Assembly: GCF_012102745.1 (NCBI RefSeq)
Contig: NZ_JAAVSY010000009.1
Coordinates: 40,851 to 104,850, forward strand
Direction: 5' to 3'
Source: Haematospirillum sp. H4485
GTDB taxonomy: Bacteria > Pseudomonadota > Alphaproteobacteria > Rhodospirillales > Rhodospirillaceae
DNA length: 64,000 bases
Below the pieces are notes generated by a model. It was not told the DNA's origin. It ran no database searches and saw nothing but the letters and a program-made list of their open reading frames with translations. Of the stretch, positions 32,707 through 44,633 are shown piece after piece. Numbering within the stretch: position 1 is the first letter of the stretch; the number at the start of each line of letters is the position of its first letter. Made by a program: the position numbers and the translations under genes.

Positions 32707-34242
32707 TCAAGCAGCAAAAGCTTTGGCAAAGCCATCCAAGAACGCAATCAGTTTCGCTTCCGTTTCCTTGGAAATAGCCTTCTCAGAACGAATGGCCGCA
32801 ATCATATCCGCGCCCTTGTTCCGCATCTCTGCCAACATCTCACGCTCATAGCGGTTAACAGCAGACACAGGCAATGAATCCAGATAGCCGCGCGTACCGG
32901 CAAAGATTGAAACAACCTGCTCTTCAACCGGCATGGGGCTGAACTGGGGCTGCTTCAGAAGCTCGGTCAGGCGGGCACCGCGGGCCAGCAGCTTCTGTGT
33001 TGCCGGATCCAGATCCGAGGCAAACTGGGCAAAAGCCGCCATTTCCCGATACTGGGCCAGATCCATCTTGATGGTACCGGCAACCTGCTTCATTGCCTTG
33101 ATCTGCGCCGCAGAACCAACGCGGGACACAGACAGACCAACGTTCACAGCCGGACGGATACCCTTGAAGAAAAGGTCTGTTTCCAGGAAAATCTGGCCGT
33201 CGGTGATAGAAATCACGTTGGTCGGAATATAGGCCGAAACATCGTTTGCCTGGGTTTCAATAACCGGCAGAGCTGTCAGCGACCCCTTGCCCGCAGCATC
33301 ACCAAGTTTTGCCGCACGCTCCAGAAGGCGGCTGTGCAGATAGAACACGTCGCCCGGATAAGCTTCACGTCCGGGAGGACGGCGCAGCAGCAGCGACATC
33401 TGACGATAGGCAACCGCCTGCTTGGACAGATCATCATAGAAGATAACCGCATGCATGCCGTTGTCGCGGAAATACTCACCCATGGTGCAGCCTGTATAGG
33501 GCGCCAAGAACTGCATGGGAGCCGGCTCGGATGCGGTAGCAGCCACCACAATGGTGTAGTCCAGCGCACCGTGATCTGCCAAGGTCTTCACAACCTGGGC
33601 AACAGTGGAACGCTTCTGACCAACTGCCACATAGATGCAGAACAGCTTTTCGCTGTCGTTGCGAGCCGCATCATTGACTTTCTTCTGGTTGAGAATGGTG
33701 TCGATGATAACCGCAGTCTTGCCTGTCTGGCGGTCCCCGATGATCAGCTCACGCTGGCCGCGCCCGATCGGGATCAGGGAGTCAATGGCCTTCAGGCCGG
33801 TTTGCATCGGCTCATGAACAGACTTGCGGGGAATAATCCCAGGAGCCTTGACGTCAGCCATGCTCCGCGACACATCAGGCAGAGTGCCCTTGCCGTCAAT
33901 CGGATTGCCCAAACCGTCGACCACACGGCCCAGAAGCCCCTTGCCAACCGGAACATCCACAATGGAGCTGGTACGGCGAACGGTGTCCCCTTCACGGATC
34001 GAACGGTCATCACCAAAAACAACAACACCGACGTTGTCTGTTTCCAGGTTAAGAGCCATTCCCTTGATGCCGCCGGGAAACTCGACCATTTCACCGGCCT
34101 GGACCTTGTCCAGGCCATGAATGCGGGCAATACCGTCACCGACGGAGAGCACACGACCAACTTCGGCGGATTCAGCTTCGGTACCAAAGCTGGCAATCTG
34201 TTCCTTGAGGATAGCGGAAATTTCCGCGGCGCGGATTTCCAT
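32707..34242 (-). CDS. atpA: ATP synthase F1 subunit alpha
   Basis: 511 residues. GDRQTGKTA is the Walker A and [38 protein letters not shown] contains the alpha-subunit arginine region. Non-catalytic nucleotide-binding partner of beta. ATG 34242 shares one base with the atpH stop (TGATG), a coupling typical of this pair; the GTG one codon upstream is rejected. Confidence 0.98.
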   Translation of the reverse strand: MEIRAAEISAILKEQIASFGTEAESAEVGRVLSVGDGIARIHGLDKVQAGEMVEFPGGIKGMALNLETDNVGVVVFGDDRSIREGDTVRRTSSIVDVPVGKGLLGRVVDGLGNPIDGKGTLPDVSRSMADVKAPGIIPRKSVHEPMQTGLKAIDSLIPIGRGQRELIIGDRQTGKTAVIIDTILNQKKVNDAARNDSEKLFCIYVAVGQKRSTVAQVVKTLADHGALDYTIVVAATASEPAPMQFLAPYTGCTMGEYFRDNGMHAVIFYDDLSKQAVAYRQMSLLLRRPPGREAYPGDVFYLHSRLLERAAKLGDAAGKGSLTALPVIETQANDVSAYIPTNVISITDGQIFLETDLFFKGIRPAVNVGLSVSRVGSAAQIKAMKQVAGTIKMDLAQYREMAAFAQFASDLDPATQKLLARGARLTELLKQPQFSPMPVEEQVVSIFAGTRGYLDSLPVSAVNRYEREMLAEMRNKGADMIAAIRSEKAISKETEAKLIAFLDGFAKAFAA

Positions 34243-34802
34243 CACCCGACCCCTTTCATGGCAAGCTGAAGACGTTGCAGCTTTGTGCGAACGCTGTTGT
34301 CAACCATCCTTGACCCAATTCTTACGATCAGACCGCCAAGGATGGACGGATCAATTGTGGAGCGGACAGCGACGTCCTTGCCCACAGCCTGACGCAAGGC
34401 GGCAGACAGGGCTTGGGACTGGCTGTCGGAAAGCTTTCTGGCAGAAACGACCTCGGCCGTTACCTCGCCGCGCGCGGCGGACAGGCGCGCCAGATACGCC
34501 GCTATAATGCCGGACAAAGCTGGCAAGCGACGGTTTGTGGACAAGAGACCAAGAAAATGACGCGACAATTCGGAAAGACCAGCTTTCTCGGCCAGCGCGA
34601 CAATACCCTTCCGGTGTTCCTTCCGGGTAACAACGGGAGAGGCGATCAGGCGCATCAGGTCAGCGCTCTCATCAAGCATGGACTGGAACCGCCGCAAGTC
34701 TCCGGCCACCTGGTCAAGCACACCGCGTTCCTCGGCAAGCTCATACAGCGCCAAGGCATATCGGTCTGCCAAACCTTTTGTTCCTGCAATTTCGGATGAC
34801 AC
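34242..34802 (-). CDS. atpH: ATP synthase F1 subunit delta
   Basis: About 186 residues. [27 protein letters not shown] is the N-terminal helical domain; the C-terminus [23 protein letters not shown] is the conserved delta (OSCP) end. Peripheral stalk connector. No ATG suits: the likeliest start is GTG 34802, giving [15 protein letters not shown], close to start sequences in related bacteria. First gene of the operon; 187 bases to priA hold its promoter. Confidence 0.93.
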   Translation of the reverse strand: MSSEIAGTKGLADRYALALYELAEERGVLDQVAGDLRRFQSMLDESADLMRLIASPVVTRKEHRKGIVALAEKAGLSELSRHFLGLLSTNRRLPALSGIIAAYLARLSAARGEVTAEVVSARKLSDSQSQALSAALRQAVGKDVAVRSTIDPSILGGLIVRIGSRMVDNSVRTKLQRLQLAMKGVG

Positions 34803-34989
34803 GTTCTGCTTGCCCCGGGAAAACAAAAGAATACAGGTGGATAGAAATCTTCTGAAAGCTGTTTTTCAAACGTCTGGAAACCGGAGAAAGGATCAAGGCC
34901 CCCTCCGGCGCGGTTGGTTGGTAACATAACGCGTCCTGCGTTGCAAGCACCTGACGCCCACACATGCTGTCATACCCGGTACAATCCGG

Positions 34990-37275
34990 TCACAGAAAAC
35001 TGTACGGATCGACATCAATCTGGACCCGCACCCGCCCGGACAGAGGAACACGGGAAAGCCACGACCGCACGATCGGTTGAATGCGCACACTGCGCGGCGC
35101 CTTCAACAACAAACGCCAGCGGTACAAACCTCTCAGTAAAGCCATGGGAGCCGGGGCAGGCCCCAGAACCTCAACCTCCGGCATGGACGGTGCCACCCGG
35201 GCCAGGGCACGTGCTGTCTGTTCGACACGGGACGCATCCGGGCCAGAAACGATCAAGGCGGCCAAACGTCCGAAAGGCGGCATTCCCATCAAACGACGCC
35301 CCTCGGCCTCCGCTTCCAGAAACACAGCGGGATCCCCTCCGGCCAGCGCCTGCAAAACAGGGTGGGAAGGCTGGAAAGTCTGGAGGAGAACCTTTCCCGG
35401 TCGATCACTGCGTCCGGCCCGGCCGGCAACCTGCGACAACATCTGATAGGTTCGCTCCGCCGCGCGCAGATCACCACCAGACAAACCAAGATCCGCATCA
35501 ACAACCCCGACCAGTGTCAGGAACGGAAAATGGAGCCCCTTTGCCAGCACCTGCGTGCCAACCAGAATATCTACATCACGGTTCTGCACCTGCTGGACCA
35601 AAGACGCAACGGCGCGCGGCCCTGACAGGGTGTCAGATGCAACCAGCGCCATGCGGGCATGAGGGAAGCGGCCTGCCACTTCCTCAGCAATCCGTTCAAC
35701 GCCCGGGCCGCAGGCTGCAAAATCATCCGGCGCTTCACAGGACGGGCAAAAGTCAGGACGGGCAACATAATATCCGCAATGATGACACTGCAGACGCGCA
35801 TGGCGGCGATGCTCCACCAGCCACGCCGTACAATGCGGACACTGCAAACGATGCCCGCACGTCCGGCACAATGTCAGGGGGGCATAGCCGCGACGGTTCA
35901 GGAACAGCAGTGCCTGCTCTCCCGCAGCAAGAGTCTGCTCCAGGGCATTCACCAAGGTTGGTGCCAACCATGACGGGCCCCACGCCCCCGGCTCGGGACG
36001 ATCACGACGCACATCCAGAATATCGACGTCCGGCAGAACCGCTGCACCATGACGGCTGCCCAGATGCACACGATCGTAGCGCCGTTCCCGCCCGTTGATA
36101 ACGGTCTCCAGGGATGGCGTCGCTGATGCCAGAATAACCGGAATGCCCGCCAGATGCGCACGGGCCACAGCCATGTCACGGCCGTGATAGACCACACCGT
36201 CTTCCTGCTTGAAGGCCGCCTCGTGCTCTTCATCCACAACAATCAGGCCCAGCTTGGCATACGGCAGGAACAGCGCAGACCTGGCCCCCACGATGACAGA
36301 GGCTGTCCCGTTGGCAACCGCGCGCCAGGTCCGCCGCCGAACAGCCGACGAAAGATCGGAATGCCACTGCGACGGCAAGGCGCCAAAACGCACCCGGAAA
36401 CGCTCCAGCCATTGCGCGGTCAGAGTAATTTCCGGCAACAGGACCAGCACCTGCAAACCAGCCCGCAGCGCAGAGGCAACGGCTTCAAAGTAAACCTCCG
36501 TCTTGCCGGATCCGGTCACGCCTTCAAGGATCGTACAGCGGTATCCATGCCCTACAGCATCTACCAGCCGGGCTGCGGCCCGCTCCTGATCCGACGACAG
36601 AACGGGGCCGGCAAGGGTCCCGTCCGGCATGGCATCAGCGGGCACACTATCGGCAACAGCCTGCAAAAGGCCGGCCTCCGCAAGACCACGCACAACCGAT
36701 ACGCTGACACCAGCCAGCCGGGCCATATCCGACAGGGATAACGGAACAGCCTGCCCGGCCATGACATCACGCACCCGCAGCCGTGCCGGCGTCATGCGAG
36801 GCATTTCCGCACGATCTGGACCATCACCAGCCCAGCGCCACAGGGAACGGGCAGGCTCCTCCTCCAGCGCATCGGCAACAGGTAAAACCATCTTCAGGAC
36901 AGCGCCGGGGGACGCCATTGTCCAGGCCGCAACCCACTCCACAAAACGCCGCGAGACGGCAGGGATGTGGGGGGCATTCTCAAGCACCGCATCCACCGGC
37001 CGAATGCGAGCGCGATCAAGCATGCCCGCCCCCGGCCCCCAGACAATGCCGCAAACCATCTTCCGCCCCAACGGAACCCGCACCGCAGTGCCGGGCCTCA
37101 GGGTCATGCCGGATGGTACACTATAGTCATAGGGCCCCTCCACAGGCAGCGGCAAAAGAACTGCCACAATGCTTCCTTCGACAAAACAAGCATCATCAGC
37201 CCCGCAGTCATCCGCAGGCAAACGCGGGGACAGGGATGAAAGGGCAATGTCTGGGGTGGGATTGGACTCCGGCAT
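34990..37275 (-). CDS. priA: Primosomal protein N' (PriA helicase)
   Basis: 761 residues. The N-terminal DNA-binding domain ([18 protein letters not shown]) precedes helicase motifs [12 protein letters not shown] (Walker A) and [14 protein letters not shown]. Two zinc sites follow ([30 protein letters not shown]), then motif VI in [10 protein letters not shown]. It reloads the replisome at stalled forks. Divergent from the fsa-like gene across 93 bases. Confidence 0.97.
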   Translation of the reverse strand: MPESNPTPDIALSSLSPRLPADDCGADDACFVEGSIVAVLLPLPVEGPYDYSVPSGMTLRPGTAVRVPLGRKMVCGIVWGPGAGMLDRARIRPVDAVLENAPHIPAVSRRFVEWVAAWTMASPGAVLKMVLPVADALEEEPARSLWRWAGDGPDRAEMPRMTPARLRVRDVMAGQAVPLSLSDMARLAGVSVSVVRGLAEAGLLQAVADSVPADAMPDGTLAGPVLSSDQERAAARLVDAVGHGYRCTILEGVTGSGKTEVYFEAVASALRAGLQVLVLLPEITLTAQWLERFRVRFGALPSQWHSDLSSAVRRRTWRAVANGTASVIVGARSALFLPYAKLGLIVVDEEHEAAFKQEDGVVYHGRDMAVARAHLAGIPVILASATPSLETVINGRERRYDRVHLGSRHGAAVLPDVDILDVRRDRPEPGAWGPSWLAPTLVNALEQTLAAGEQALLFLNRRGYAPLTLCRTCGHRLQCPHCTAWLVEHRRHARLQCHHCGYYVARPDFCPSCEAPDDFAACGPGVERIAEEVAGRFPHARMALVASDTLSGPRAVASLVQQVQNRDVDILVGTQVLAKGLHFPFLTLVGVVDADLGLSGGDLRAAERTYQMLSQVAGRAGRSDRPGKVLLQTFQPSHPVLQALAGGDPAVFLEAEAEGRRLMGMPPFGRLAALIVSGPDASRVEQTARALARVAPSMPEVEVLGPAPAPMALLRGLYRWRLLLKAPRSVRIQPIVRSWLSRVPLSGRVRVQIDVDPYSFL

Positions 37276-37368
37276 GGGCTACACTCTAACCGGACGGGCC
37301 CAAGGATACCATGCCTTCGTAAGCCTGAATTCCGATCCTGCGTATTCAGCCACAGAGATTCTCCTGCC

Positions 37369-38031
37369 ATGAAATTCTTTCTTGATACCGCCGATGTTTC
37401 CGAAATTCGCGCCATGGCCGACATTGGCCTTGTCGATGGCGTGACCACCAACCCGACCCTGGTTGCCCGCTCGGGCCGCAAGTTTGTCGAAGTGGTTCGT
37501 GAGATCTGCGACCTTGTCCGTGGTCCGGTCAGCGCCGAAGTGACCGCGACCGACTTTGACACCATGATGCGCGAGGCAGAAGTTCTGCGCCGCATATCCC
37601 CGAATGTAGCCGTCAAGGTTCCCCTGACAGCCGATGGGCTGAAGGCATGCCGTGCCATTACCGGCGACGGGGGCATGGTCAATGTCACGCTGGTGTTCTC
37701 CGCTGCACAGGCCATTCTGGCTGCAAAGGCCGGGGCAACGTTTGTATCCCCGTTTGTCGGACGGCTGGATGACCTGTCCCACGACGGAATGGCCCTGATC
37801 GATGACATTGCCACGATCTTCGCCAACTATCCTGCCATCCAGACCGAAATTCTGGCCGCATCGATTCGCTCGCCCCTGCATGTGGTCGACGCAGCCCGCA
37901 TGGGTGCCCACGTGGCCACCATGCCTGCCAAGGTCATGGAGCAGATGATCAGCCACCCACTGACACGCAGCGGCCTGGAAACCTTCCTGTCCGACTGGGC
38001 CAGGACCGGCCAGTCCATCCTGGAGGGCTAG
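37369..38031 (+). CDS. Transaldolase-like protein (fructose-6-phosphate aldolase family)
   Basis: 220 residues, the short transaldolase form. [26 protein letters not shown] and VAVKVPLT, whose Lys forms the Schiff base, are diagnostic. [14 protein letters not shown] region reads [10 protein letters not shown]. It may act as transaldolase in the pentose phosphate pathway or as fructose-6-phosphate aldolase; sequence alone does not decide. Just ahead of a DUF484 gene and xerC. Confidence 0.93.
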   Translation: MKFFLDTADVSEIRAMADIGLVDGVTTNPTLVARSGRKFVEVVREICDLVRGPVSAEVTATDFDTMMREAEVLRRISPNVAVKVPLTADGLKACRAITGDGGMVNVTLVFSAAQAILAAKAGATFVSPFVGRLDDLSHDGMALIDDIATIFANYPAIQTEILAASIRSPLHVVDAARMGAHVATMPAKVMEQMISHPLTRSGLETFLSDWARTGQSILEG

Positions 38032-38035
38032 GGTG

Positions 38036-38725
38036 ATGAACCCCGGCACCCGAGATCCGGTTCCACAGCCCCTGTCACCTTCGGACGTGGAACTCTTCCT
38101 GAAGTCCAACCCGGATTTCCTGATGGAGCGACCGGAGCTGATGGCATCCCTGCTGCCGGACCGTGATCTTGGGGCCGGGGTGGTTGATTTCCAGGCACGT
38201 GCCCTCAAAGCCCTGCGCACAGAAGCTGACGAGCTGCGGGCAGGAGCCCGGGAGGTCATACACACCGCCCGCGAAAATATGAGCCTGCAGAACGCAACCC
38301 ACCATGCCGTTGTCGCGCTTTTGGGGGCCGAAAGCCTGCAAGACCTGATGATTGCCCTGACCCAGGATGTACCCATGATGGTGCACGTGGATCTGGCGGC
38401 CCTGATCTGTGAACCAGGCCTGCCCCTTCCCCTTGCCGGTCAGGTCATCCAGGTTCCGCATGGTGAAATTGACCGGCTGCTGGGGGACAGTGACGTGCGT
38501 CTGCGTCCTTTCTGCGGAACCGGAGCAGCTCTGTATGGTGAAGCATCGGCCTTGATCCGCTCCGATGCGCTGGTGCGCTTGCGACATTCCGGCCACCCCC
38601 CTGCGGTTCTGGCCCTGGCCAGCCGGGACACGGGAACCTTTGAACCCGGGCAGGGAACCGAACTTCTGGTTTTCCTTGCCACCGTCCTTGACTTCTGCCT
38701 GATACGCTGGCTGACCCGTGACTGA
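38036..38725 (+). CDS. DUF484 family protein
   Basis: 229 residues. The start DVELFLKSNPDFLMERPELMASLLPD is the DUF484 signature; a coiled coil follows, then a GAF-like domain. In many proteobacteria the gene precedes xerC, as here, where its end overlaps xerC by eight bases. Function not established; co-occurrence suggests a link with chromosome dimer resolution. ATG 38036 chosen over the GTG one codon earlier. Confidence 0.88.
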   Translation: MNPGTRDPVPQPLSPSDVELFLKSNPDFLMERPELMASLLPDRDLGAGVVDFQARALKALRTEADELRAGAREVIHTARENMSLQNATHHAVVALLGAESLQDLMIALTQDVPMMVHVDLAALICEPGLPLPLAGQVIQVPHGEIDRLLGDSDVRLRPFCGTGAALYGEASALIRSDALVRLRHSGHPPAVLALASRDTGTFEPGQGTELLVFLATVLDFCLIRWLTRD

Positions 38726-39650
38726 TCTCCACACCTGTACCGCCGCCGACCTGCACCACGCCATTGATGAATGGCGCAGCTGGCTCTCGGCAGAACGACG
38801 CTGCAGCACACATACGCTGGATGCCTACACCCGCGACCTAGCAACTTTTCTGAATTTTCTTGTTCATTTCCACGGCACCGTTCCTGACCTGCCTACCCTG
38901 ACAGAGCTGAAAGGGTCTGACTTCCGGGCCTTCCTGGCCGCACGAACGCAGGAAGGGCTGTCACGCCCCTCGCTGGCACGCGGGCTGTCAACGTTGCGCA
39001 ACTTTTTCCGCTTCCTGGACCGGGCGGGTTTTTGCAGCAACCCGGCTTTGAAAACCGTCCGAACCCCCCGCCAGCCACAACACCTCCCCCGCCCCTTGAG
39101 CGAAGATGCCGCGCTGGAAGCCATTGCAAGTGCATCAGCCCTGCACGATGAACCATGGCTGGCAGCCCGGGACACCGCTTTACTTCTGCTGTTGTACGGA
39201 TGCGGCCTGCGCCTGGGGGAAGCCCTTGGCCTGACAGTCAGCCAAAGCCCGGCTTCAGACAGTATGGTGGTCACCGGCAAAGGCAAACGGCAAAGGGTCG
39301 TCCCCGTGTTGCCGATGGTCCGGGAAGCCATTCTGAAGTATCGCAACGCATGCCCATGGCCGGAATACCCGAACCGCCCGCTGTTCCTGGGAACACGGGG
39401 CAAGGCCCTGAACCCGGGCGTTGTACAGCGTCAGGTGCGGCGGTTACGGGTGCTGCTCAACCTTGATGAAAACGCAACACCACACGCCCTGCGCCACAGC
39501 TTTGCCACACACCTCCTGGCCGGCGGAGGAGACCTGCGCACCATCCAAGAACTTCTGGGTCACGCCTCGCTCAGCACAACACAGCGCTACACAGCCGTGG
39601 ATGACAGCCGCCTTCTGGAGGTGCATCGCTCAGCGCACCCCCGTGCCTGA
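38718..39650 (+). CDS. xerC: Tyrosine recombinase XerC
   Basis: 310 residues. An N-terminal SAM-like core-binding domain (LDAYTRDLATFLNFL) is followed by the catalytic domain with Arg in YGCGLRLGEAL, HALRHSFATHLLAGGGD, His in LLGHASLSTT and nucleophile Tyr in QRYTAVD. With XerD it resolves chromosome dimers at dif. Overlap with DUF484 implies coupling. Ends 11 bases before the convergent dps stop. Confidence 0.95.
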   Translation: MTDLHTCTAADLHHAIDEWRSWLSAERRCSTHTLDAYTRDLATFLNFLVHFHGTVPDLPTLTELKGSDFRAFLAARTQEGLSRPSLARGLSTLRNFFRFLDRAGFCSNPALKTVRTPRQPQHLPRPLSEDAALEAIASASALHDEPWLAARDTALLLLLYGCGLRLGEALGLTVSQSPASDSMVVTGKGKRQRVVPVLPMVREAILKYRNACPWPEYPNRPLFLGTRGKALNPGVVQRQVRRLRVLLNLDENATPHALRHSFATHLLAGGGDLRTIQELLGHASLSTTQRYTAVDDSRLLEVHRSAHPRA

Positions 39651-39661
39651 GAACAGAAGAC

Positions 39662-40159
39662 CTAGGCCAGCATGGAACGCAGCATCCAAGCCGTCTTTTC
39701 GTGCACCTGAAGCCGCTGGGTGAGCAAGTCTGTTGTTGACTCGTCGCGGGCATCTTCCGCCAGGGGAAAAACATCCCGCGCCGTACGGGCAACAGCCTCG
39801 TGCCCTTTCACAAGCTGGGCAATCATGTCCTCGGCTGCTGGCACGCCGGTCTCTTCCTTCAGGGACGTCAGTGCCGAAAACTGCTTGTACGAACCGGGCG
39901 CATAAGCTCCAAGGGCGCGGATACGTTCTGCCACCAGATCAACAGCCAAGGCCAGTTCATTGTACTGGGTTTCAAACATCATATGCAGGGTATTGAACAT
40001 CGGACCGGTAACATTCCAATGGAAATTATGGGTCTTGATGTAAAGTGTGTAGGTATCGGCCAGAAGACGGGAAAGACCATCAGCAATCTTCAGTCTCTGT
40101 TTTTCGGGAATACCGATATCAATTTTTGTTGCCGGTGCAGAAGCCGTCTTGCGGGACAT
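39662..40159 (-). CDS. dps: Dps family DNA-binding ferritin-like protein
   Basis: 165 residues. The ferroxidase site is visible in [12 protein letters not shown] and [13 protein letters not shown]. Dps dodecamers store iron, quench peroxide through iron oxidation, and protect DNA. The Lys/Ala/Thr-rich N-terminus ([11 protein letters not shown]) may contact DNA. ATG 40159 has AAAGGA upstream; 87 in-frame codons before it are not homologous. Confidence 0.95.
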   Translation of the reverse strand: MSRKTASAPATKIDIGIPEKQRLKIADGLSRLLADTYTLYIKTHNFHWNVTGPMFNTLHMMFETQYNELALAVDLVAERIRALGAYAPGSYKQFSALTSLKEETGVPAAEDMIAQLVKGHEAVARTARDVFPLAEDARDESTTDLLTQRLQVHEKTAWMLRSMLA

Positions 40160-40443
40160 ACGGTTTTCCTTTCGCCATGCAGGAAAAGACGATGGGAACA
40201 ACCCAGATGGTATGACAGCGCAACAGAGACGTACAGACATATTCCTGCCGCTACACAGACTCTGCAGGACCAGACCATAAACACGCTGATATAGATTTCT
40301 TGAAGTTTGATCAACCTTATGTATTTTACATTCGCAGGTCGGACTGTCGGGCCCATAACTCGTCTTTTGCCTGGGTGAATGTGCCGACAAGCCCGGGGTA
40401 TCCCTGTCAACAGGACACAACGGGTCTTCATGAAAGGATCGCC

Positions 40444-41754
40444 GTGTTCAGCAAATCGTCTGTCAAGCATGACGGCATGTCCGCCGTTGATCATAAAACC
40501 CTGTGCCTGGCCGCCCTGGGGGGGGCACTGGAGATTTATGACTTCATTATCTTCGTGTTTTTTGCCCTGACAATCAGCCAGCTGTTCTTTCCACCCGAAG
40601 GACCGGAATGGTTCCGCCTTTTACAGACAGTGTGTGTTTTTGCAGCGGGCTACTTGGCTCGACCGCTTGGTGGCATTCTGATGGCTCACTTTGCCGACAG
40701 ACACGGGCGCAAAAAGGCATTCAGCCTCAGCATCCTGATGATGGCCCTGCCCTGCTTTGTTATCGGTGCGATGCCGACCTATGCTGAAATCGGGTATCTG
40801 GCTCCGGGTATTCTTCTGCTGTTGCGCATTATTCAAGGCGCAGCCGTCGGGGGAGAAGTACCCAGTGCCTGGGTTTTTGTGGCAGAACACGCGCCGGCTC
40901 ACCGCCGTGGCTATTCCCTTGGTCTATTACAGGCGGGCCTGACCTTGGGCTATCTGCTTGCCGCAATCGTCGCGACCCTGCTGGCCAAAACCTTCACCCC
41001 GGAAGAGATGCTGGACTACGGCTGGCGCCTGCCTTTCCTGATTGGCGGCTTTTTTGGCATCACCGGGGTTTGGCTGCGTCAATGGCTGAACGAAACCCCG
41101 CTGTTCATCCGCATGGCCGCCATGCGTGACCGTTCCGGAAAATTCCCCTTGGGCGATGTGGTACGTACACAGTCTGCATCATTGATTCCGGCTGTCATCC
41201 TGACATGTGTGCTTGCATCTGCCGTCATTGTTCTGGTGGTTGTAACACCAACCATGCTGCAAAAGCTGTTTGGCATGTCGGCCGAGTCCACCTTCTCTCT
41301 CAGCTGCGTTGCCATCATGTGCCTGAACATTGGCTGTGTTATCGCCGGCATGGTGGTGGACAGGATCGGAGCCTGGAAGGGCGTTATGCTGTACAGCCTG
41401 CTTCTACCGATTGGCGTTGCGGTTCTGTATGCCGGTATTCTGGGGGGAGGCGCCTGGCTCGTTGCGGCCTGCGTGGTGTCCGGCCTGTGCTGTGGCATTG
41501 TCGGTACGGTTCCATCGGTGATGGTTGGCCTCTTCCCCACAGAAATGCGGGTATCAGGCATTTCGTTGACTTACAATATTGCCTACTCCCTGTGGGCCAG
41601 CTTTACCCCACCCCTGCTGATTGCCCTGATGCCGGAAAACACTTGGATCTGCGTGTGGTTTGCCTTGGGCATGGGGGTTGTTGGCCTGATCACCGCATCC
41701 CTGTGCCGTCATCGTTCCGTCCGGATGGTATCCATTCAGGGAACAGCGGCATAA
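40444..41754 (+). CDS. MHS-family MFS transporter (metabolite:H+ symporter type)
   Basis: About 436 residues with 12 membrane helices. [16 protein letters not shown], the loop DRHGRKKAF between helices 2 and 3, and [24 protein letters not shown] are typical of the ProP/KgtP-like metabolite:H+ symporters. Substrates in this group include organic acids and osmolytes; not determined here. The likely start is GTG 40444 with AAAGGA upstream; ATG 40477 is the alternative. A perfect hairpin terminator separates it from the convergent lpdA. Confidence 0.88.
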   Translation: MFSKSSVKHDGMSAVDHKTLCLAALGGALEIYDFIIFVFFALTISQLFFPPEGPEWFRLLQTVCVFAAGYLARPLGGILMAHFADRHGRKKAFSLSILMMALPCFVIGAMPTYAEIGYLAPGILLLLRIIQGAAVGGEVPSAWVFVAEHAPAHRRGYSLGLLQAGLTLGYLLAAIVATLLAKTFTPEEMLDYGWRLPFLIGGFFGITGVWLRQWLNETPLFIRMAAMRDRSGKFPLGDVVRTQSASLIPAVILTCVLASAVIVLVVVTPTMLQKLFGMSAESTFSLSCVAIMCLNIGCVIAGMVVDRIGAWKGVMLYSLLLPIGVAVLYAGILGGGAWLVAACVVSGLCCGIVGTVPSVMVGLFPTEMRVSGISLTYNIAYSLWASFTPPLLIALMPENTWICVWFALGMGVVGLITASLCRHRSVRMVSIQGTAA

Positions 41755-41769
41755 GTATCAGGACGCCAC

Positions 41770-41800
41770 AAAAAACCCGGCCATATGGCCGGGTTTTCTT
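41770..41800. terminator. Bidirectional rho-independent terminator between the MHS gene and lpdA
   Basis: A 26-base perfect palindrome (41772-41797) with AAAACCCGGCCAT as left arm and TTTT at either strand's 3' side. It lies between convergent stops at 41754 and 41817. Confidence 0.9.
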
Positions 41801-41816
41801 CAGACAAAGTACCTGT

Positions 41817-43217
41817 TCAGATATGCAGGGGACGTTTGTCCACAGCCAGCATGGCTTCCTTGATCGCTTCTCCAAGCTGGGGATGCGCATGGCTGGAACG
41901 GGCTATATCTTCGGCAGAAGCCCCGAACTCCATACCTACAACCACTTCCTGAATCAGATCACCGGCCATGGCTCCCACAATATGGCACCCCAGAACGCGG
42001 TCTGTCTTTGCGTCCGCCAGCACCTTGACCAACCCGTCGGTCGTATTGTTTGCACGCGCCCGCCCGTTGGCCGTAAAGGGGAACTTGCCAACCTTGTAGG
42101 CCACGCCGTCTGCTTTCAGCTGTTCCTCTGTTTTCCCGACCATAGCTATTTCAGGATCAGTGTAAACCACAGACGGAATAGCCCCATAGTTGACGTGCCC
42201 GGACTGGCCGGCCAGAAGTTCAGCTACGGCCACTCCTTCTTCCTCGGCCTTGTGGGCCAACATTTGCCCGCCGATCACATCACCAATGGCGAACACGCCT
42301 TGGGCCTTGGTCTGATAATCGTGATCAACGGCAATAAAACCACGGGAGTCCGGAACAACACCAATGCTCTCAAGACCAAGTCCCTCGGTATAGGGGCGAC
42401 GGCCGATGGCAACCAGCACCACATCAGCATCCAAGGTCTCACCGGCACCACCCTTTGATGGCTCCAGCTTCAGGGATACACCCTTCTTGCCCGTAGAAGC
42501 GCCCGTGACCTTGTATCCCAGACGGAAGTTCATTCCCTGCTTTTCGAGAATTCTCTGGGCCTGCTTGCGGATCTCGCCATCCATTGGCGGCAGGATAAAG
42601 TCCAGATATTCGACGACTGTCACCTCCGCCCCCAAGCGACGCCAGACCGACCCCAGCTCCAGACCGATCACCCCGGCCCCGATCACCACCATCTTCCCCG
42701 GAACAGACGACAGCGACAGCCCACCGGTGGACGAAACAATACGCTTCTCGTCAATGGTAACACCCGGAAGCGGCATAACGTCCGACCCGGTGGCAATCAC
42801 AATATTCTTTGCCTGCACCGTCTGGGCCTGGGCGCCACTGACCTGGACAGTGCCCGGCGCGGTAATCTTGCCGGCGCCCTTAATATAGGTAATCTTGTTT
42901 TTCTTGAACAGAAACTCGATACCGCCGGTATTGTCCGAAACCACCTTGTCCTTGTGCGCCATCATCTTGGGCAGATCCAGCCGGACACCAGAGACGGCAA
43001 CACCAAGATCACCCATATGGTGGGCCGCATGCTCATACATGTGTGTGGCATGCAACAGGGCCTTGGATGGAATACAGCCGACATTGAGGCAGGTCCCGCC
43101 CAGTGCGCCGCGCTTCTCGACACATGCGACCTTCATGCCAAGCTGAGCCGCCCGGATGGCGCAAACATATCCGCCCGGCCCCCCGCCAATGACAACCAGA
43201 TCGTAGACTTCCGACAT
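41817..43217 (-). CDS. lpdA: Dihydrolipoyl dehydrogenase (E3)
   Basis: 466 residues. FAD motif VVIGGGPGGYVCAIRAAQLG, redox disulfide GGTCLNVGCIPSK, NAD motif VIGAGVIGLELGSVW, and the C-terminal active-site His region HAHPQLGEA. Last gene of the TCA operon; it serves 2-oxoglutarate dehydrogenase and possibly other lipoyl complexes. A 9-base stem-loop lies in the 98-base gap before it. Confidence 0.97.
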   Translation of the reverse strand: MSEVYDLVVIGGGPGGYVCAIRAAQLGMKVACVEKRGALGGTCLNVGCIPSKALLHATHMYEHAAHHMGDLGVAVSGVRLDLPKMMAHKDKVVSDNTGGIEFLFKKNKITYIKGAGKITAPGTVQVSGAQAQTVQAKNIVIATGSDVMPLPGVTIDEKRIVSSTGGLSLSSVPGKMVVIGAGVIGLELGSVWRRLGAEVTVVEYLDFILPPMDGEIRKQAQRILEKQGMNFRLGYKVTGASTGKKGVSLKLEPSKGGAGETLDADVVLVAIGRRPYTEGLGLESIGVVPDSRGFIAVDHDYQTKAQGVFAIGDVIGGQMLAHKAEEEGVAVAELLAGQSGHVNYGAIPSVVYTDPEIAMVGKTEEQLKADGVAYKVGKFPFTANGRARANNTTDGLVKVLADAKTDRVLGCHIVGAMAGDLIQEVVVGMEFGASAEDIARSSHAHPQLGEAIKEAMLAVDKRPLHI

Positions 43218-43277
43218 GCGATATACCCTTCCGGAAAGGATGTGACAAACCCCGCGCCCCGGGGGCGGAAACAGATA

Positions 43278-43305
43278 ACGGAGGGCTGGATTCCCCGCCC
43301 TCCGT
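43278..43305 (-). repeat. Intercistronic stem-loop between sucB and lpdA
   Basis: Perfect 9-base arms ACGGAGGGC and GCCCTCCGT with a 10-base loop, beginning 10 bases after the sucB stop. Only TATCTGTTTCC follows on the transcribed strand, so termination would be weak. Confidence 0.6.
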
Positions 43306-43315
43306 CAACACACAA

Positions 43316-44587
43316 CTAGATATCCATCAGGATCCGTCCCGGATCCTCAAGACATTCCTTCACCCGCACCAGGAACGTGACCGCTTCCTTGCCATCAATG
43401 ATCCGGTGATCATAGGACAAGGCCAGATACATCATCGGGCGGGCCGCAATCGACCCATCAGGCATGACCATCGGACGCATCTGGGTCTTGTGCATTCCCA
43501 GAATGCCCGACTGCGGCGGATTGAGGATAGGCGTCGACATGAGGGATCCATAAACCCCACCATTGGAGACCGTAAACGTACCGCCCTGCATGTCTTCCAT
43601 GGTCAGCTTGCCGTCACGGGCCTTCTTGCCAAAGTCACCAATTGTCTTCTCGATCTCGGAGAAACTGAGGCGGTCGCAATCCCGGACAACCGGCACAACC
43701 AACCCCTGAGGCCCACCAACCGCCACCGAAATGTCGTAGTAGTTCTTGTAGACAATGTCATCGCCGTCAATTTCGGCATTCACTGCCGGAATTTCCTGCA
43801 AAGCCTGGACACAAGCCTTCACAAAGAAGGACATGAAGCCAAGCCGCACACCGTGGCGTTTCTCGAAGGCGTCCTTGTAACGGTTGCGCAGCTCCATGAC
43901 ACTGGTCATGTCCACTTCGTTGAACGTGGTCAGCATGGCAGCCGTGTTCTGGGCATCCTTCAAACGTTTGGCAACGGAACGACGCAGGCGGGTCATCTTC
44001 ACCCGTTCTTCACGCGGGCCACGGGCCATGGTTGCTGCTGCACCCGGCTGCATCGCCGCCGCAGCCTGGGCAGCCGGACCAGGAGCCGATTTGCCGGACG
44101 CAAGAAACGCCTGTACATCTTCCTTGGTCAGGCGGCCATCCTTGCCGGATGCCGGTATCCTGGACGGATCCAGGCTGTGCTCCTCCACCAGCTTGCGCAC
44201 AGCCGGCGACAATGGATGATCAGCATTGGCACCGGAACGAGCCGCAGGAGCGGGCGCAGCAGGTGCCTGTGCTGCCTTGGGCGGGGCCGAAGCCGCAGGA
44301 GCCGGAGCCGCCTTGGCCGGAGCAGCAGAAGACCCGGCAGAGCCGGCAGCCCCTTCGTTGATCCGCCCCAGAATGGCACCCACAGCCACCTCGGCACCAA
44401 CATCGGCAACAATCTCTGCCAACGCACCGGAAACCGGGGCATTGACCTCGACCGTCACCTTGTCGGTTTCAAGCTCGACCAATGGCTCATCGGCCTTGAC
44501 CGCGTCGCCCGGCTTCTTGAACCACTTGGCAACGGTTGCTTCGGAAACAGATTCACCCAGGGCGGGGACTTTGAGTTCGGTAGCCAT
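43316..44587 (-). CDS. sucB: 2-oxoglutarate dehydrogenase E2 (dihydrolipoyllysine succinyltransferase)
   Basis: 423 residues. One lipoyl domain ([16 protein letters not shown], Lys carries lipoate), an Ala/Pro linker, the E1/E3-binding domain ([21 protein letters not shown] in part) and the catalytic core ending in [13 protein letters not shown], with active-site His. It transfers succinyl to CoA. GAGGA precedes the ATG. Between sucA and lpdA in the operon. Confidence 0.97.
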   Translation of the reverse strand: MATELKVPALGESVSEATVAKWFKKPGDAVKADEPLVELETDKVTVEVNAPVSGALAEIVADVGAEVAVGAILGRINEGAAGSAGSSAAPAKAAPAPAASAPPKAAQAPAAPAPAARSGANADHPLSPAVRKLVEEHSLDPSRIPASGKDGRLTKEDVQAFLASGKSAPGPAAQAAAAMQPGAAATMARGPREERVKMTRLRRSVAKRLKDAQNTAAMLTTFNEVDMTSVMELRNRYKDAFEKRHGVRLGFMSFFVKACVQALQEIPAVNAEIDGDDIVYKNYYDISVAVGGPQGLVVPVVRDCDRLSFSEIEKTIGDFGKKARDGKLTMEDMQGGTFTVSNGGVYGSLMSTPILNPPQSGILGMHKTQMRPMVMPDGSIAARPMMYLALSYDHRIIDGKEAVTFLVRVKECLEDPGRILMDI

Positions 44588-44633
44588 GACGTCCTCGATT
44601 GTGTCGTCGTATTACGGCGGAGCAGCCCGGCAA

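Noticed and set aside
33334..34269. Plus-strand frame opposite atpA
   Set aside because: Antisense shadow of a highly conserved gene with no start signal.
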